Assembly (NCBI GenBank): GCA_026225215.1
Contig: JAMFSI010000110.1
Coordinates: forward strand, 62,001-126,000
Direction: 5' to 3'
DNA from: Sphingomonas palustris
GTDB lineage: Bacteria; Pseudomonadota; Alphaproteobacteria; Sphingomonadales; Sphingomonadaceae
DNA: 64,000 bases
Positions 16,308 to 25,420 of the stretch are shown in pieces (the stretch's first letter is position 1; the number at the start of each line of letters is the position of its first letter). A program made the translations under genes and the position numbers. The notes below the pieces were generated by a model. The model did no database searches and was not told where the DNA came from. It saw only the letters and a program-made list of their open reading frames with translations.

Positions 16308-19300
16308 TCATGACACGAGGTCCATGCCTGCGACGACGTGATCGCAGCGTGAACAAAGCGCGCCGTCTTCGGTCACTTCGGGCAGGTGGCGCCAGCAGCG
16401 GCCGCATTTGTGGTGGGTGGTGCGAGAGATATGTACCTCAGGAAGGTAAGGTAAACCAGGAGTCCAAGATTGGCCCTGAATTTCATCGATCTTTGTCGCG
16501 GAAGCGATCAGGATTTCCTGCCAATCAATGTCCTGGGTTAAAGCAAAGCTATCTTCATACAGCCCAAGATTCAGATGTGCTTGGAGACCGGAGCCTATCA
16601 ACTTGTCCCGGCGCTTGCCCTCAAGTTCGATGAAAACGGCGGCTCGTAAAGCCCGGACCATTTCCCAGCGTTCGATCAAATCTTCGTCGATCCAGTCTGC
16701 GGAAAGAAATTCCGGCCACTCCAGCAAATGCACACTACCCGCATCCGCAAACCGCGTCCCCCAAACCTCCTCCGCCGTAAATACCAGCACCGGCGCCGCA
16801 TAGCGCACCAGCGCATGGAACAGCACGTCCAGCACGGTCCGATAAGCCATCCGCTTGGGATCGCTCGGCGCGTCGCAATAGAGGCTATCCTTCCGGATAT
16901 CGAAGAAGAACGCCGACAAATCCTCGTTGCAGAAGTCGCTCAGCGCGCGGACGTAAGTGTTGAAATCATAGTCCGCCACCGCCTGCCGCAGCGTGGCATC
17001 CAGCCGCGCCAGCAGCGCCAGCACATAGCGCTCCAGCTCGGGCATCGCCGAAACCTCGACCCGCTCGGCCTCGCTGAACCCTTCCAGCGCGCCGAGCAGG
17101 TAGCGGAAGCTGTTGCGCAGCTTGCGGTATTGGTCGGCGACGCCTTTGAGTATCTCATCGCCGATACGGTGATCCTCGGTGTAATCGACGGTCAGCGCCC
17201 ACAGCCGGATGATGTCGGCGCCGTTGGTCTCCATCACCTTCAAGGGATCGATGGTATTGCCCAGCGACTTGGACATCTTCATGCCCTTGGCGTCCATGGT
17301 GAAGCCGTGAGTCAGCACCGCCTTGTACGGCGCATGGCCGCGCGTGGCGCAAGCCTCCAGCAGCGACGACTGGAACCAGCCGCGATGCTGGTCGGAACCT
17401 TCGAGGTAAAGGTCGGCGAGCGGGCCGGTGTATCCGGCCGGGCGCGTCAGATCGGGCCAGCGCCCCGATTCGAGCACGAAGGCATGCGTCGAGCCGCTGT
17501 CGAACCACACGTCGAGAATGTCGGCGACGCGCTCGTAATCCTCGGCGCGGTAATCGGCGCCAAGATAGTCCTGCGCACGGGCCTCGTCCCAGGCATCGAC
17601 GCCTTCGGCGCGGATCGCGGCGACGATCCGGGCGTTGACGGCGGGGTCGTAGAGATATTGCCCGGTCTGGCGGTGGACGAACAGCGTGATCGGCACACCC
17701 CAGGCGCGCTGGCGCGACAGCACCCAGTCGGGCCGGCCCTCGACCATCGCGCCGATGCGGTTGCGGCCTTTTTCGGGGATGAAGCGGGTGGCAGCGATGG
17801 CCTGCATCGCGGTTTCGCGCAGCGTTTCGCCATCATTTTGCGCCGCACGGATGTCGGCCTCGTTAGCGCAAAGCGGGGTCTGGCGGTCGATCACCTTGTC
17901 CATCGGCACGAACCATTGCGGCGTGCAGCGATAGATTACCTTGGCCTTGGAGCGCCACGAATGCGGGTAGCTATGCTTGTAGTCGGCGCTGGCCGCGAGC
18001 AGGCCGCCCGCTTCGCGCAAGGCGGTGCAGATCGGGCCATCGGGGGCGTTGAACTTGGGATTGATGACGCTGCCCTCGCCGCCGAGCCACGCCCAGTCGG
18101 CGCGGTACTTGCCATCGGCTTCGACCGCGAAAACCGGCGCGATATCGTTGGCCTTGCACAGCAGGAAATCATCCTCGCCGTGATCAGGGGCCATGTGGAC
18201 GAGGCCGGTGCCGGATTCGGTGGTGACGAAGGACGAGCCGTCGAGGAACGGACGCGGGCGGAAGAAGAATTCGGCGAGCGGGGAAGTGGGGTGGATCGAG
18301 GATGCGGGTGGTGCAAGCCCCTCCCCTTCAGGGGAGGGGTTGGGGTGGGGCCCATCCCCATAAATCGAGCTGTCCGGCGAGGCCCCACCCCCGGCCCCTC
18401 CCCTGAAGGGGAGGGGGGATTCGAAGGCCTTCGCCATCGGGTGGCGGGCGATGGTGCCGGCGAGTTCGGCACCCTTGCCGAACCAAAGCGGTTTAGCAAA
18501 TTGGTCGTTGTCAGGCGTAAATGCAGATCGACCTCTAAACTCATCAAATAGCTTTGCCGCTACTAGGATCGTGCCTTGCCAATAGGTATCTAGTTGGTCG
18601 CCCGAGGTGACTGTGCCAACACCCTCTTTCCGCATAAACTGTCGCCCTCGAATGGCCACATAATCAACCTCCGCCCCATAAGCGATCGCCTGATTAACCG
18701 GGATCGTCCAAGGCGTCGTCGTCCAGATCACCGCATAAGCGCCGACCAACTCTGGAATCTGCGACTCCACAATCTCGAACGCCACATCGATCTGCGTCGA
18801 GGTGATGTCCTCATACTCAACCTCGGCCTCGGCCAGCGCGGTCTTTTCCACTGGCGACCACATCACCGGCTTCGCGCCCCGATAAAGCTGACCGCTCTCG
18901 GCAAACTTCATCAGTTCGGCAACGATGGTCGCTTCCGCCTCGAAATCCATCGTCAGATAGGGGTGATCCCAGTCGCCATTGATGCCCAGCCGCTTGAGCT
19001 GTTCGCGCTGCTTGTCCACCCAGCCCCGCGCATAAGCGCGGCATTCGGCGCGGAATTCCGCTGGCGGCACTTCGTCCTTGTTGAGCTTCTTCTTGCGATA
19101 TTGCTCCTCGACCTTCCACTCGATGGGCAGGCCGTGGCAATCCCAGCCGGGCACATAGGGCGCATCGAGCCCGAGCAGGTTCTGGCAGCGCACCACCATG
19201 TCCTTGAGGATATGGTTGAGCGCATGGCCGACATGGATGTCGCCATTGGCATACGGGGGCCCGTCGTGGAGGATGAATTTTTCGCGGCCGGCGCGGGCGT

Positions 19301-19436
19301 CGCGCAGCTTGCGATAGAGGTCTTCGCCCTGCCAGCGCGCGAGAATGCCCGGCTCCTTTTGGGGGAGCCCCGCCTTCATGGGGAAATCGGTCTTCGGCAG
19401 GAAGACGGTGGCGCGATAGTCGGGCTTCTCGGTCAT
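16308..19436 (-). CDS. ileS: Isoleucyl-tRNA synthetase with an in-frame repeat insertion
   Basis: Charges tRNA-Ile. 1042 aa, about 60-70 residues longer than usual. Class I motifs are intact: the HIGH-type PYANGDIHVGHALNH near residue 68 and KMSKS in GMKMSKSLGNTIDP. The C-terminal zinc-binding CGRCWRHLPEV...CSRCDHV is present. Residues 339-388 (codons 18273-18422), within the CP1 editing-domain region just before FVTTESGTGLVHMAPDHGED, have no place in the family and are encoded by a GC-rich palindromic element. The frame stays open through it. It lies between ribF and lspA. As an essential gene, the product is presumably functional despite the insertion. Confidence 0.95.
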   Translation of the reverse strand: MTEKPDYRATVFLPKTDFPMKAGLPQKEPGILARWQGEDLYRKLRDARAGREKFILHDGPPYANGDIHVGHALNHILKDMVVRCQNLLGLDAPYVPGWDCHGLPIEWKVEEQYRKKKLNKDEVPPAEFRAECRAYARGWVDKQREQLKRLGINGDWDHPYLTMDFEAEATIVAELMKFAESGQLYRGAKPVMWSPVEKTALAEAEVEYEDITSTQIDVAFEIVESQIPELVGAYAVIWTTTPWTIPVNQAIAYGAEVDYVAIRGRQFMRKEGVGTVTSGDQLDTYWQGTILVAAKLFDEFRGRSAFTPDNDQFAKPLWFGKGAELAGTIARHPMAKAFESPLPFRGGAGGGASPDSSIYGDGPHPNPSPEGEGLAPPASSIHPTSPLAEFFFRPRPFLDGSSFVTTESGTGLVHMAPDHGEDDFLLCKANDIAPVFAVEADGKYRADWAWLGGEGSVINPKFNAPDGPICTALREAGGLLAASADYKHSYPHSWRSKAKVIYRCTPQWFVPMDKVIDRQTPLCANEADIRAAQNDGETLRETAMQAIAATRFIPEKGRNRIGAMVEGRPDWVLSRQRAWGVPITLFVHRQTGQYLYDPAVNARIVAAIRAEGVDAWDEARAQDYLGADYRAEDYERVADILDVWFDSGSTHAFVLESGRWPDLTRPAGYTGPLADLYLEGSDQHRGWFQSSLLEACATRGHAPYKAVLTHGFTMDAKGMKMSKSLGNTIDPLKVMETNGADIIRLWALTVDYTEDHRIGDEILKGVADQYRKLRNSFRYLLGALEGFSEAERVEVSAMPELERYVLALLARLDATLRQAVADYDFNTYVRALSDFCNEDLSAFFFDIRKDSLYCDAPSDPKRMAYRTVLDVLFHALVRYAAPVLVFTAEEVWGTRFADAGSVHLLEWPEFLSADWIDEDLIERWEMVRALRAAVFIELEGKRRDKLIGSGLQAHLNLGLYEDSFALTQDIDWQEILIASATKIDEIQGQSWTPGLPYLPEVHISRTTHHKCGRCWRHLPEVTEDGALCSRCDHVVAGMDLVS
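18317..18418. mobile_element. Palindromic element inserted in frame within ileS
   Basis: Arms at 18317-18352 and 18381-18417 are inverted repeats, each with the inner palindrome CCCCTCCCCTTCAGGGG. They match, base for base over most of their length and in the same orientation relative to transcription, the arms around the DUF559 gene at 10921-11357. The loop is only about 28 nt here. In the ileS frame the arms encode SPLPFRGGAGGGAS and [15 protein letters not shown], close to the DUF559 protein ends. Confidence 0.8.
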
Positions 19437-19513
19437 GACCGGCGGCCTTTAGCGGGCGCCGCCGATTACTGCAAATAGCGGGTTGCACCCAATGAGCGCT
19501 GATCGGCCCCTCT

Positions 19514-19605
19514 CCGTCCGTCCTGAGCTTGTCGAAGCACTGTTCTTCTTTTCTGAAGCTTGCAGGGAAGAAGGACAGTGCTTCGACAAGCTCAGCATGG
19601 ACGGG
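19514..19605. repeat. REP-like palindromic repeat doublet, copy 2
   Basis: Inverted arms at 19514-19550 and 19568-19605, with core CTGAGCTTGTCGAAGCACTG. It lies between ribF and ileS, upstream of the ileS start. Related to copies at 2849-2936 and 47614-47705. Confidence 0.85.
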
Positions 19606-19630
19606 TGGGGTTCATGAGTCAGGCCTCGTA

Positions 19631-20569
19631 TCAGGCCGGCTGCTTGCGGCCCAGCCACGCCCGCGCTTCATCGCAATCGCGCGCCATCTGCTCGGTCAGC
19701 GCGTCAAGCGAATCGAATTTTGCCTCGCCGCGCAGGAAATGCTCGAAGGATACGTCGATCTCCTGGCCATAGAGATCACCGGAAAAATCGAAGAAATAGG
19801 GTTCCAGCAACTCCTTGGGCGGATCGAAGCTGGGCCGAATGCCGAAATTGGCGGCGCCGATCACCGCGCGCCCGCCGGGCAACCGCCCCGTCACCGCGTA
19901 AATGCCATAGCGCGGGCGCAGATAATGGCCGGCATCGATATTGGCGGTAGGAAAGCCGATGGTGCGGCCGAGCTTGTCGCCATGCTGAACTGTGCCGCGC
20001 ATGGTGAAGGGCCGGGTAAGCAGCGCGGTGGCGGTCTCGCAATCACCCGCCTGCAGCGCGGCGCGGATGCGGCTGGACGAGATCGGGCCTTGCGCATCAT
20101 GCACCGCCGCCACCGCGCGCGCTGCCAGGCCGCAGCTGAGGCCGATTCGTTGCAGCAGGTCCGGGTTGCCGGCGCGGCCCTTGCCGAAGGTGAAATCCTC
20201 GCCGGTCACCACGCCCGCTGCGCCGATCTCGCCGGCGATCACGTCGCGCACCCAGTCTTCGGCGGGCATCGCCGCCATGGCGCGGGTGAAGTGAAACACC
20301 AGCATGGCATCGGCTCCAGCGGCAGCGAACAGATCCTGGCGCTGATCGAGTGTGGTCAAGCGAAACGGTGCAGCGTCGGGCTGGAAGACCCGCACCGGAT
20401 GCGGGTCGAAAGTGGCGACGATGCAGGGGCGCTTTTCGGCCCTCGCCCAAGCCAGCGCCTCGCCCACCACCGCTTGATGGCCGCGATGAAAGCCATCGAA
20501 ATTGCCCAATGCGAGGATCGCGCCGCGCAAATCCCCTGGAATGGGCTGAGTGTTATCGAGGCGAATCAT
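19631..20569 (-). CDS. ribF: Bifunctional riboflavin kinase/FAD synthetase
   Basis: Makes FMN and FAD from riboflavin. 312 aa from the ATG at 20569, which forms an ATGA overlap with the folA stop; a start 12 nt upstream is possible. The N-terminal FMN adenylyltransferase domain shows ALGNFDGFHRGHQAVV and TFDPHPVRVFQ. The C-terminal riboflavin kinase domain shows HGDKLGRTIGFPTANI and GAANFGIRPSF. It sits between folA and ileS. The flavin product is relevant to the many flavin enzymes elsewhere in the window, though they are not co-regulated. Confidence 0.94.
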   Translation of the reverse strand: MIRLDNTQPIPGDLRGAILALGNFDGFHRGHQAVVGEALAWARAEKRPCIVATFDPHPVRVFQPDAAPFRLTTLDQRQDLFAAAGADAMLVFHFTRAMAAMPAEDWVRDVIAGEIGAAGVVTGEDFTFGKGRAGNPDLLQRIGLSCGLAARAVAAVHDAQGPISSSRIRAALQAGDCETATALLTRPFTMRGTVQHGDKLGRTIGFPTANIDAGHYLRPRYGIYAVTGRLPGGRAVIGAANFGIRPSFDPPKELLEPYFFDFSGDLYGQEIDVSFEHFLRGEAKFDSLDALTEQMARDCDEARAWLGRKQPA

Positions 20570-21078
20570 ATGCGACGCCATAGGTCGCGGCGCAGCGTGA
20601 CGAAAGCATAGGCGGGGCGGCCATTTTCAGCGGCATGTTCCTCGCGCGCTTCCTCATGCCAGCCGTCGCCCAGCGGCGGCATATGCGTATCACCGGGGAC
20701 ATCGGCATGAACCTCGGTCAATTCGATGCGGCTGGCACGGGGCAGCGCCAGCGCGTAGATCGCCGCGCCGCCGAAGATGACGATATGCGGCGCGGCGGCG
20801 AGCACCAGCGCCGCCTCCAGCGAAGACGCGACTTCGGCGCCGTCGGCTTGCCAATCGGCATCGCGCGTAATGACGATATGGCGGCGACCGGGCAGCACAC
20901 CGGGCAGCGATTCGAAGGTCTTGCGACCCATCACCAGGGGCTTGCCCATGGTCAATTGCTTGACCCGGCGAAAGTCGGCGGGAATGTGCCACGGCATGCC
21001 GCCGGCATTGCCGATCACGCCATTGGCGGCAACGGCGGCGACCAGGAAAACCTCGGGACGGGCAATCGCGGAGACCAT
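20566..21078 (-). CDS. folA: Dihydrofolate reductase
   Basis: Reduces dihydrofolate to tetrahydrofolate with NADPH. 170 aa. Recognisable blocks: VAAVAANGVIGNAGGMPWHIPADF, where the active-site acidic residue is the Asp of PADF; TMGKPLVMGRKTFESLPGVLPGR; and IFGGAAIYALALP. ATG at 21078, 4 nt after the purK stop and overlapping ribF. Trimethoprim-resistance variants cannot be judged from this. Confidence 0.94.
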   Translation of the reverse strand: MVSAIARPEVFLVAAVAANGVIGNAGGMPWHIPADFRRVKQLTMGKPLVMGRKTFESLPGVLPGRRHIVITRDADWQADGAEVASSLEAALVLAAAPHIVIFGGAAIYALALPRASRIELTEVHADVPGDTHMPPLGDGWHEEAREEHAAENGRPAYAFVTLRRDLWRRI

Positions 21079-21082
21079 GCAA

Positions 21083-22141
21083 TCAGCCCAGGGTGAGCCG
21101 CGTGACGTGGCCCATCTTGCGGCCGGGGCGCGCTGCCGCCTTGCCGTAGAGATGCAGATGATTGGCCGGATCGGACAGGATCAGCGCCCAGTCCTCGGCG
21201 GCATCGCCGATGATATTGCGCATTTCGACCGCGCGCGCGGCCAGCGCAGTATCGCCGAGCGGCAAGCCGCAAATCGCGCGAATGTGGTTCTCGAATTGCG
21301 AGGTGACCGCGCCCTCGATCGTCCAATGCCCCGAATTATGCACGCGCGGCGCCATTTCGTTGAACACCGGCCCGGCATCGGTGGCGAAGAATTCCAGCGT
21401 CAGCACGCCGACATAGTCGAGCGCCTCGGCAATCTTGCGCGCCAGCGCCCGACCCTCCACGACCTCGCCTTGGACCAAGGGCGAAGCGGGGGCTGTCGAG
21501 CGGGCGAGGATGCCGCCTTTGTGAATATTCTCCGGCGTATCCCAGAAACGGATATCGCCATAAGCGGCGCGACACAGCACCACCGAAAATTCGGCGCGAA
21601 AATCCACGAAACCCTCGTAGATCAGCGGCGTGTCGGGCAGGCTGAGCGCATCGGCATCGGCGGGGGTCATGATCCGCCACTGGCCCTTGCCGTCATAGCC
21701 GTCGCGCCGGGTCTTGAGGATGCCGGGAGTGCCGATGCGGGCAATCGCTGCGGCGAGATCGTTCGGCGAATCGACCGCTGCGTAAGGCGCAGGCCTGCCG
21801 TGCAACGTCTCCGCGAATGATTTTTCGGACAAGCGGTCCTGCGCCGTCTCCAGCGCGCGCGGATGCGGCAGCAGCCTGGTGCCGTTCAGCCCGGCAAGCG
21901 GCGCCACCGGGACATTCTCGAATTCGTAAGTGATGACCGCGCAATCTGCGGCAAAGGCTGCCAGCGCTTCGGCATCGTCCCATTCGGCGCAAGTAAAGGC
22001 GGCGGCGACTTCGGCGGCAATGCTGTCTGGCTCGGGCGCGTAGATATGGCAGCGATAGCCGAGCTGTGCCGCCGCCATCGCCAGCATTCGCCCGAGCTGG
22101 CCCCCGCCCAATATGCCGATCGTCTCGCCCGGTGGGATCAT
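21083..22141 (-). CDS. purK: 5-(carboxyamino)imidazole ribonucleotide synthase
   Basis: ATP-grasp enzyme of purine synthesis that makes N5-CAIR from AIR, ATP and bicarbonate, feeding PurE. 352 aa from the ATG at 22141 (MIPPGETIGILGGGQLGRML). The Rossmann-like N-terminus, ATP-grasp PGILKTRRDGYDGKGQWRI and C-terminal NEMAPRVHNSGHWTIEGAVTSQFE are clear. It starts 17 nt after purE, which catalyses the next step. Confidence 0.95.
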   Translation of the reverse strand: MIPPGETIGILGGGQLGRMLAMAAAQLGYRCHIYAPEPDSIAAEVAAAFTCAEWDDAEALAAFAADCAVITYEFENVPVAPLAGLNGTRLLPHPRALETAQDRLSEKSFAETLHGRPAPYAAVDSPNDLAAAIARIGTPGILKTRRDGYDGKGQWRIMTPADADALSLPDTPLIYEGFVDFRAEFSVVLCRAAYGDIRFWDTPENIHKGGILARSTAPASPLVQGEVVEGRALARKIAEALDYVGVLTLEFFATDAGPVFNEMAPRVHNSGHWTIEGAVTSQFENHIRAICGLPLGDTALAARAVEMRNIIGDAAEDWALILSDPANHLHLYGKAAARPGRKMGHVTRLTLG

Positions 22142-22157
22142 GTGTGTAGCAACACCA

Positions 22158-22664
22158 TCAGCAAGGCCGCTCGGCGACACCGGCGCTTTGCGCCGCGCGA
22201 TAGGCTTGCAGCCGCGCGGATAGTTCGGGATCGTTGGTGGCGAGGATCGCGGCGGCGAGCAGCCCGGCATTGGTCGCGCCGGCCTCGCCGATCGCCAATG
22301 TGCCGACGGGAATGCCGGCGGGCATCTGCACGATCGACAGCAGGCTGTCCTGCCCCGACAGCGCCCGCGATTGCACCGGCACGCCCAGCACCGGCAGATG
22401 CGTCATGCTGGCGACCATGCCGGGGAGATGCGCCGCGCCGCCCGCGCCGGCGATGATCACTTTGAAACCTTCCGCTGCCGCACCTTTGGCGAATTGCACC
22501 AGCCGATCGGGAGTACGATGCGCCGAGACGATACGCGCGTCATAGGCGACGCCGAGCTTGTCGAGTGCATCGGCGGCGCATTTCATCGTCGGCCAGTCGG
22601 ACTGGCTGCCCATGACGATGGCAATTTCGGGGGCGATTGCCGGAGCTGGCGAAATTTCGCTCAC
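22158..22664 (-). CDS. purE: N5-carboxyaminoimidazole ribonucleotide mutase
   Basis: Converts N5-CAIR to CAIR in purine synthesis. 168 aa if it starts with GTG at 22664, directly after the gpmA stop. The first conserved block [12 protein letters not shown] begins about 18 residues in, so the internal ATG at 22613 is too late. [10 protein letters not shown] and [16 protein letters not shown] are the class I PurE active-site blocks. It is upstream of purK in the same operon. Confidence 0.94.
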   Translation of the reverse strand: MSEISPAPAIAPEIAIVMGSQSDWPTMKCAADALDKLGVAYDARIVSAHRTPDRLVQFAKGAAAEGFKVIIAGAGGAAHLPGMVASMTHLPVLGVPVQSRALSGQDSLLSIVQMPAGIPVGTLAIGEAGATNAGLLAAAILATNDPELSARLQAYRAAQSAGVAERPC

Positions 22665-22665
22665 G

Positions 22666-23352
22666 TCATCGTTCCGAGAGATAATAGCGCTCGGTAGCGG
22701 CGAGCTTGTCGTCGAGTTCGTAAACGATCGGCTGGCCAGTCGGAATTTCGAGGCCGGTGATATCGTCATCGGAAATGCCCGAGAGATACTTGACCAGCGC
22801 GCGCAAGCTGTTGCCATGCGCGGCCACCAGCACGATTTCCCCGGCTGCCAGCGCAGGAGCAATCGCCGCCTCGTAATAGGGCAGCACGCGGGCGATAGTG
22901 TCCTTCAAGCTCTCGGTCTGCGGCACCTCGAGCCCGGCGTAGCGGGGATCACCCGAGAGATCGAACTGGGAGCCACGCTCGAGCAGCGGCGGCGGAATGT
23001 CGAAGCTGCGGCGCCAGACCTTGACTTGGGCATCGCCATGCTTGGCGGCGGTCTCGGCCTTGTTCAGCCCGGTCAGCCCGCCGTAATGGCGCTCGTTCAG
23101 CCGCCAGTCCTTGGTTTCGGGTAGCCACGCCCGGCCCACTGTTTCCAGCGCCAGATGCAGCGTGCGGATCGCGCGGGTCTGCACCGAGGTGAACGCCAGC
23201 GTTGGCAGCAGCCCCTTGTCTTTCAGCAATTGCCCGGCGGCGCGCGCTTCCTGCTCGCCCTGAGCGGTCAGATCGACATCCCACCAGCCGGTGAAGCGGT
23301 TTTCCAGGTTCCACTGGCTCTGGCCATGGCGGACAAGAATAAGACGAGGCAC
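22666..23352 (-). CDS. gpmA: 2,3-bisphosphoglycerate-dependent phosphoglycerate mutase
   Basis: Interconverts 3- and 2-phosphoglycerate. 228 aa starting with GTG at 23352. The phospho-histidine motif [10 protein letters not shown] is at the N-terminus. [14 protein letters not shown] and [15 protein letters not shown], with the second histidine, are also present. First gene of the tightly packed gpmA-purE-purK-folA-ribF series. Confidence 0.95.
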   Translation of the reverse strand: MPRLILVRHGQSQWNLENRFTGWWDVDLTAQGEQEARAAGQLLKDKGLLPTLAFTSVQTRAIRTLHLALETVGRAWLPETKDWRLNERHYGGLTGLNKAETAAKHGDAQVKVWRRSFDIPPPLLERGSQFDLSGDPRYAGLEVPQTESLKDTIARVLPYYEAAIAPALAAGEIVLVAAHGNSLRALVKYLSGISDDDITGLEIPTGQPIVYELDDKLAATERYYLSER

Positions 23353-23423
23353 GGCGAGGCAGCTCCCTGAAAGCGCTGGGGTTGGTTGCGGCGGTTCATG
23401 CCGCCGCGCTCAGGCCGGTGGGC

Positions 23424-23633
23424 CTAGCTTTTCCCGGAGGATTTGGGAAGAGTGCCCGGATCGGGGGCATGTTCATCTCCGGCGAGCCCTCCTTCAGCCA
23501 ATCCACGCGCCTGACTTTTACGCCGCCGCAGGTTTTCGCGCAGCTTCGCGGCCAACCGCTCCTCGCGCGAAAGCGCTTGTTCGGACGCTGGCAAGCGAGC
23601 GGAGTCAGGCGGATCGCTGCGATTTTCGGGCAT
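23424..23633 (-). CDS. Small conserved-looking basic protein of unknown function
   Basis: 69 aa starting ATG at 23633, with AAGG a few nt upstream. The central SREERLAAKLRENLRRRKSQAR segment is strongly amphipathic and charged and looks like the short helical proteins widespread in sphingomonads. The tails are Pro/Gly/Asp-rich. Function unknown. It lies between gpmA and tRNA-Thr with no obvious partner. Confidence 0.55.
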   Translation of the reverse strand: MPENRSDPPDSARLPASEQALSREERLAAKLRENLRRRKSQARGLAEGGLAGDEHAPDPGTLPKSSGKS

Positions 23634-23775
23634 GGCCCTTGTTGCCCGCAGTTGGCGCCAGGCTCAAGCCCCGGCTGGACAAAGCAGCGGTTGACAAGAG
23701 CCGGGGCGGTGGCCAATAGCGCGCCCCTGTCCGCAACGGTCCGAAAGGGCTGGCCGCGGCTGGCGGAATGGTCAC

Positions 23776-23850
<75 letters not shown>

Positions 23851-24202
23851 TTCAGTCAGGGGAAAACGGAGATTCGCGGCACGCGGCTCCGCCCAGCGCC
23901 AAAGCGGCGCGTTTGCGGGCCTTTCAGGCGAGATCGCTTTAGGGTGTGTTGAGATTCGGCTCAGGCTGCGAATCTCAACACACCCTAGATTGTCAGGACA
24001 GAGACGCTGTGGGGAGCGCCCAGTTTCGACCACTTTGAGGCGTCAGTCTCAGAAGGCTATATTGGTGTTCTGAGCCCTGCGGCGCTTGCAACGCCGCTGG
24101 TGCGCTGCATACACCATTTCTACAATAAGATTCGCGCGGTCAAATCAATACGGCGGTTTAAACCGATGTCATGGGCCCGACCCTAGCCCCGGAGGATGCA
24201 AG
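23851..24202. other. Intergenic region after tRNA-Thr: perfect inverted repeat and TetR leader
   Basis: No convincing gene. It contains a perfect 19-bp inverted repeat (23940-23958 with 23969-23987, core AGGGTGTGTTGAGATTCG, 10-nt loop), possibly an IS-end relic or a terminator-like structure for the tRNA. Further right is the 12-bp palindrome at 24154-24165 in front of the tandem TetR gene. Confidence 0.6.
24154..24165 (+). promoter_or_regulatory. Palindromic candidate operator of the tandem TetR gene
   Basis: CGGTTTAAACCG is a perfect 12-bp palindrome lying 38 nt upstream of the best-supported translation start. It is the kind of site a TetR-family dimer uses for autoregulation. No second copy was noticed in front of the downstream transporter or receptor genes. 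Confidence 0.45.
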
Positions 24203-25363
24203 CTGTCCAAGTCTGGATCTATCATCTCAGCTGCGTTCGATCTGGTCGCCACTGAGGGGTTGGCTGAGCTGACGCTGCGTCCGCTCGCCGCCAGAGCCGG
24301 CACGACGCTGGCCCGCGTCACTCAGGAAATGGGTCAGAAAGAAGCGCTGATCGAGGAACTGGTGGCGACTGCCGCGCGTGAGGACGAAGCCTTTCACCGG
24401 GAATGGCTGGCACGGCTGGCGAGCTTGACCGTATCTGGCGTGCAAATGCGGGCGCTGGTGGTCGAGGCGGCGCTTGACGACTGGATCAATCGCAAGCGCC
24501 ATCTTGCCTGTCTGATGATCGAGATGGTCCAGGAATACGGGCGGCGAAATGAGCGCTGCCCCAACCTCGAAGCCTGGCTCGGCGACGCGGGGGGCTTCTG
24601 GGCCGAGATGCTGTTTGACGATCCCCGTTACGGGATGCTCGCGATGGGCTACATCCTCGATGAGACTGGCTTTTCGCTTGGGGCTGGCGGCGACGCCAGA
24701 TATATCCTTCTGCGCGGAATGTGCCTGCGCCGGTTGATCTCGGGAATCTTTCCGGGCGCGGGGGAGGAGGCGGGCTGGTCAGCCAATGTCGAGCAAATTA
24801 TCGCCATGCTCCGCCCTGAGGAAAGCGAACCTACGGAGCTCGATACCAGCAAGCGCGGAACTATCGCTGCCGAGGCAGGCCGGCTCATTGTCGCGCGCGG
24901 CGTGGAGGCGGTAACGCACCGCTCGGTCGCGGCGGCAGCCAGCGTGCCGGCGTCGACCGTCGCGTATCACTTCGGTTCGCGCGACGAGATGGTCGTGGCC
25001 GGGCTTCACGCGATTGTCACCCGCTTTCGCCATGGTTTACGCGCTGGCGCAGATCAGGGGCAGGCCAGCACCAACTCGTTCCACGATCTGGCCAAGGCGA
25101 CATCAATCATCGCCCTGGCTGCCTCCCGTCATCCGGGGTTGCGACCTTATGCTCTCGATATGCGACGGCGGCGGGGCGAAAACATGGACCGCGATGGGCT
25201 GCACGCCTTCGGACTACCGACGGATCGTGGATTTGACCGCTGTACCGCGCAAGTCCTCTCGATCGCCGTGTTTGGCATGGCGGTGCTCGGGATGGCGCAA
25301 GGGCCTTCGGAAGGAGTGCCACTGGGCGATGTTTTCACCCAGCTCGCTGAAAAATTGCACTGA
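24203..25363 (+). CDS. Tandem TetR-family regulator (two TetR domains in one chain)
   Basis: 386 aa containing two full TetR units. The first helix-turn-helix is residues 3-55 (AAFDLVATEGLAELTLRPLA and following), then a ligand-type helical region. A second HTH is at residues 218-265 (VTHRSVAAAASVPASTVAYH), with another helical C-terminus. Single-domain TetR proteins are about 200 aa, so this is a fusion able to act as a single-chain pseudo-dimer. Start: GGAGG (24191-24195) is perfectly spaced from CTG at 24203, and no ATG or GTG is suitable; a TTG at 24086 would place the palindromic operator inside the gene. It lies 57 nt upstream of the MFS gene and probably regulates the MFS-TonB-GH1 group. 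Confidence 0.82.
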   Translation: MSKSGSIISAAFDLVATEGLAELTLRPLAARAGTTLARVTQEMGQKEALIEELVATAAREDEAFHREWLARLASLTVSGVQMRALVVEAALDDWINRKRHLACLMIEMVQEYGRRNERCPNLEAWLGDAGGFWAEMLFDDPRYGMLAMGYILDETGFSLGAGGDARYILLRGMCLRRLISGIFPGAGEEAGWSANVEQIIAMLRPEESEPTELDTSKRGTIAAEAGRLIVARGVEAVTHRSVAAAASVPASTVAYHFGSRDEMVVAGLHAIVTRFRHGLRAGADQGQASTNSFHDLAKATSIIALAASRHPGLRPYALDMRRRRGENMDRDGLHAFGLPTDRGFDRCTAQVLSIAVFGMAVLGMAQGPSEGVPLGDVFTQLAEKLH

Positions 25364-25420
25364 GTTTGCCTCACCTGGCCGCAAGCCGCACCAAATACTC
25401 ACCCGGGAGGGTTGCCCGGG

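Noticed and set aside
16728-18551. A 607-codon open frame antisense to ileS
   Set aside because: Shadow of ileS in GC-rich DNA, and it also runs through the repeat arms; no ribosome-binding site or family signal.
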